A stretch of DNA of 64,000 nucleotides, taken from contig JBMYSZ010000020.1 in the NCBI GenBank assembly GCA_049603835.1, forward strand, positions 3,165 through 67,164, in the 5' to 3' direction. The DNA comes from Mangrovicoccus sp049603835 (GTDB lineage: Bacteria > Pseudomonadota > Alphaproteobacteria > Rhodobacterales > Rhodobacteraceae). Under the pieces are notes generated by a model that was not told the origin of the DNA, made no database searches, and saw nothing but the letters and a program-made list of their open reading frames with translations. Positions 61,470 to 64,000 of the stretch are shown here, piece after piece; the stretch's first letter is position 1; each line of letters begins with the position of its first letter. Both the position numbers and the translations under genes were made by a program.

Positions 61470-62991
61470 TATTGTCATTGGCTCTGGCCCGTCGGGGGTC
61501 GCGGCGGCTTGGGCGCGTTTGGCCAAAGGGCGCGAGGTGCTGATCCTGGATGGCGGCAAAGAGCTAGAACCCGACAAGGCCTCTCTGCGTGACCGGCTGG
61601 CCAAAACCGGGCCGCAGGCTTGGCGCGCGGAAGACCGGGCCGCCTATTCCGCCGCTCAAACTGAGGCGCCGCCGGGGCAGGTGCGCCGCTTTGGCTCTGA
61701 CTTCGCGATGGAGCCTTTCGACTCAATTTTTGCCGAAGCCCAGGGCGTGGCGCTGCGCTCTTCGCGAGCGGTGGGCGGGTTAAGCAATCTTTGGGGTACG
61801 GCTGTCCTGCCCTTTGCTCCCAGCGATATGCAGGACTGGCCAATCACAGCCGAAGATCTGGCGCCGCATTATCGCGCCGTGCAAGAAATCCTGCCGATCC
61901 GAGGCCGCCAAGACGCGCTAGCACCGCTTTTTCCCAATGGCCTGCCTGACACCCCAAGCCCGGTTCCGCCCACATCCCAGGCCACCATATTGCTACACCG
62001 TTTTGAGCGCCGCGCGGCGAGGCTTTCAAATCAAGGGCTTCACGTCGGAATGGCGCGCCAAGCCGTCGCCGAAGGCTGCCGGGAATGCGGCATGTGTCTG
62101 CATGGCTGCCCTTGGGGCCTTATGTGGTCAGCGGCCCATAACCTGGCTAAAGTATTGGAAAATTCCCGTTGCCGCCATCGCCCCGGTGCGATCGTGGCTC
62201 GGCTGGAGGAAACCGAAACTGGGATCCTTTGCCATTTGGAAAATGGTGAAACTCTGATAGCAGAACGGGTTTTTCTGGCCAGCGGCGTGCTTGACACTGC
62301 GCGCATTTTGCTGCGTTCCGGGCTAACCGGGCGCGATAATTTGGAGCTGAAAGAAGCGCGGCACGGGTTTTTGCCTATGCTCCAAGCCGCCCCTAGCTGG
62401 CCTGCGACGGATCGTTTGCCGCTGACAACTCTGCCGCAGCTCTTTGCGGAACTCAAAGCTCCGGATCTGTCGCCCTATTTGATCCATGCGCAACTCTATG
62501 GCTGGAACGAGCATTACGCACGGGATCTACACGCGAATTACGGGGCTAAACTGCCGGGTTTAGGCTGGCTCTGGCCTATTTTGGCGCGGCGATTAGTGGT
62601 GGCACAGATTTTCCTCCATTCCGCTCATTGGCCAAGCTTGACCTTGCAACTTGCCCATGATGGTCGGCTAAATGCGCAAATCTCTTCGGATAATCCGGCC
62701 GCGCGGCTTTTGCCTCAAGCTGCCCAGCGATTGGGTAAGGGAACGCGCGCGGCAGGCCTTTGGGCTTTGCCTTTTGCGCTGCGTTTCGCCGAAGCAGGGG
62801 GCAGTTTTCATCTTGGGTCCAGCCTGCCCATGGCGCGCAATCCAAAACTAGGGCAATCGGATCTTTTGGGACGCCCAACGGGACAACGGCGGCTGCATGT
62901 GGTCGATGCGAGCGTGCTGCCTGCGATCCCGGCCACAACCATCACTTATCCGGTCATGGCCAATGCCCATCGCATCGCGGCACTCGCCTAA
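61462..62991 (+). CDS. GMC-type oxidoreductase with ferredoxin-like cysteine motif
   Basis: A 509-residue GMC-like flavoprotein from the ATG at 61462 (MTDIVIGSGPSGVAAAWARL). GSSR-like SRAVGGLSNLWGTAVLP at about 100-116 and the C-terminal HVVDASVLPAIPATTITYPVMANAHRIA are family signatures. At about 204-217, GCRECGMCLHGCPWG has Cys-x2-Cys-x2-Cys-x3-Cys-Pro, the spacing of a [4Fe-4S] ferredoxin site and seen in part of the GMC family. It is the last gene of the plus-strand glycan run and converges with the GT4 gene (4-bp overlap). It may oxidise a sugar or polyol; substrate unknown. Confidence 0.85.
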   Translation: MTDIVIGSGPSGVAAAWARLAKGREVLILDGGKELEPDKASLRDRLAKTGPQAWRAEDRAAYSAAQTEAPPGQVRRFGSDFAMEPFDSIFAEAQGVALRSSRAVGGLSNLWGTAVLPFAPSDMQDWPITAEDLAPHYRAVQEILPIRGRQDALAPLFPNGLPDTPSPVPPTSQATILLHRFERRAARLSNQGLHVGMARQAVAEGCRECGMCLHGCPWGLMWSAAHNLAKVLENSRCRHRPGAIVARLEETETGILCHLENGETLIAERVFLASGVLDTARILLRSGLTGRDNLELKEARHGFLPMLQAAPSWPATDRLPLTTLPQLFAELKAPDLSPYLIHAQLYGWNEHYARDLHANYGAKLPGLGWLWPILARRLVVAQIFLHSAHWPSLTLQLAHDGRLNAQISSDNPAARLLPQAAQRLGKGTRAAGLWALPFALRFAEAGGSFHLGSSLPMARNPKLGQSDLLGRPTGQRRLHVVDASVLPAIPATTITYPVMANAHRIAALA

Positions 62992-64000
62992 AGAGGTCCC
63001 GCCCCGTTTTCAAAAGCCCCCGCTTCCAGGGCCTTGGCCAAATCCAGGTCGCCTTTCGCCGCCGCCGCCCCGGCCAAAGCCGCGCCATAAGCTGCCAAGA
63101 CCTGATCTTCGCGCCACACTTCTTCAAAAGCGCGCCGTGCCGAAGCCGAAAGCGCCGCGCGCGTATCCGCATCGCCCTGCAACGCGCCCATAGCTTTAAT
63201 CAAATCATCTTCGGTTTCAAATAGTTGCCCCGCGGCAGAGCGCTCGACGATCTCAGGGAAGGGGCCCAAGCGCCGGGCAATAACTGGTGTCCCCAGGCGG
63301 AAACTTTCAATCAGGATAATGCCAAAAGTTTCGTAGCACACCGATGGCACAATCAACCCCAAAGCCCCGCGATAATAGGCGGCCAGCTCTTCCGGGCGTT
63401 TGCGACCCAAAAATTTAATCCGGGAATTATGCGCGGCCATTGCTTTCAGCTCGTTCGCATAATCGCCATCGCCCAAAATCAACAGCTCCGCATCTGGGTA
63501 GCGATCCATGGCCGGAAACACATCTTGCAGCCCTTTGATTTTCTCTAACCGTCCGACAAAAAGAAAATATGGCGCGTCATGCTGGGCCGGGCTCGTGGCA
63601 CTGTGATCAAGATCGGGCAGGAAATAAGGCAGCACAGTCATGGGGTGGCGCAGGCCGAATTCCGCATGTTTCGCGCGGCTGAACTCGCTTTTGGCGATGA
63701 TCATGTCAATTTGCGATAATTCGCGATCCAAAAGCCCGGTCTGCCGCCAAAGCTGCGGCGGACGCCGATAGCTCAGAACACAGCGCAGACATTCCCGACG
63801 GTCGCATAGCTCTTTGTTATAACGCCATAAAACATGGGACGGGCAAACCAGCCAATGCTCATGCGCCTCATAAATTCGCAGCCCATTAGTGGCGGCGCGT
63901 TTGCCATATTCCATGATCCCCGGACCACCCACGAGCGAGACGTTATTATACCACACAATATCCCAGTCCCGGCTGCCTGCGATCTGCGCCAGCCGTTTCG
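62988..64000 (-). CDS. GT4 glycosyltransferase, 5' end beyond the window
   Basis: A GT-B family 4 glycosyltransferase. The minus frame stays open to the window end through a GTG at 63956, and the residues KRLAQIAGSRDWDIVWYNNVS read by pieces suggest the true start is outside. EAHEHWLVCPSHVLW and a four-Cys patch (CDRRECLRC) lie in the N-terminal domain. YFLFVGRLEKIKGLQDVFPAM, then VPSVCYETFGIILIESFRLGTPVIA with the EX7E motif, form the donor-binding domain. Overlaps the GMC stop. Confidence 0.9.
   Translation of the reverse strand, partial: KRLAQIAGSRDWDIVWYNNVSLVGGPGIMEYGKRAATNGLRIYEAHEHWLVCPSHVLWRYNKELCDRRECLRCVLSYRRPPQLWRQTGLLDRELSQIDMIIAKSEFSRAKHAEFGLRHPMTVLPYFLPDLDHSATSPAQHDAPYFLFVGRLEKIKGLQDVFPAMDRYPDAELLILGDGDYANELKAMAAHNSRIKFLGRKRPEELAAYYRGALGLIVPSVCYETFGIILIESFRLGTPVIARRLGPFPEIVERSAAGQLFETEDDLIKAMGALQGDADTRAALSASARRAFEEVWREDQVLAAYGAALAGAAAAKGDLDLAKALEAGAFENGAGPL

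Noticed and set aside
1..64000. CRISPR array, insertion sequence, tRNA or rRNA genes
   Set aside because: No regular spaced repeats, transposase motifs, or tRNA/rRNA signatures were recognised by eye; a dedicated search could still find a small RNA.

Overview
The window looks like part of an extrachromosomal replicon (plasmid or chromid) of an alphaproteobacterium in the Rhodobacterales. Three things support this. There is a ParA/ParB pair on the minus strand divergent from a DnaA-like plasmid replication initiator (about 20.5-24.2 kb), with palindromic parS-like sites and repeats that could be iterons. The [NiFe] uptake-hydrogenase cluster follows the Rhodobacter capsulatus gene order hupTUV-hypF-hupSLC-DFGHJK-hypAB-hupR-hypCDE. 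There is also an sqdBDC sulfolipid operon of Rhodobacter type. No rRNA, tRNA, CRISPR array or insertion sequence was seen.

Layout. 1-7.4 kb (minus): a tightly coupled glycan operon with a polysaccharide deacetylase cut by the window edge, a UGM-like flavoprotein, a flippase-like membrane protein, two GT2 glycosyltransferases, an unrecognised polytopic membrane protein and, upstream, a CmoA-like methyltransferase. 7.5-10.8 kb: a LysR regulator divergent from doxX-type, ygiD-type and yqjG-type genes, a probable catechol/quinone detoxification unit. 11-15 kb: MarR regulator, TauE/SafE permease and an NIT-domain chemoreceptor. 15.2-18.2 kb: sqdB-sqdD-sqdC. 18.2-20.5 kb: AraC regulator divergent from an SLC13-type anion transporter. 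20.5-24.2 kb: partition and replication module. 24.3-25.3 kb: polyphosphate kinase 2.

25.3-48.4 kb (all minus): the hydrogenase island. It encodes an H2-sensing system (HupT kinase, HupUV sensor hydrogenase, HupR regulator), the membrane-bound enzyme HupSLC and a full set of maturation proteins (HypA-F, HupD, F, G, H, J, K). Between hupC and hupD sits a four-gene block that is not hydrogenase-related: a CmcI-like methyltransferase, a QOR2-like quinone reductase, a PHB-depolymerase-like gene with an N-terminal frameshift at an A6 run, and a phasin-like gene. Hairpins at its two edges suggest separate transcription. A 61-residue HupE-like membrane peptide lies between hupL and hupC.

48.5-53.5 kb: an frcBCAK-type sugar ABC transport operon with a divergent ROK repressor and a palindromic operator candidate. 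53.9-64 kb: a second glycan region with another UGM-like flavoprotein, a UDP-sugar dehydrogenase, two epimerases/dehydratases, a methyltransferase, a GT39 membrane glycosyltransferase, a GMC oxidoreductase with a ferredoxin-like cysteine motif, and a GT4 glycosyltransferase running off the end.

All assignments come from reading motifs and gene order by eye; no database search was run. Start codons were often moved inward from the longest open frame where overlaps (ATGA, TAATG, TGATG), ribosome-binding sites or family N-termini supported it.
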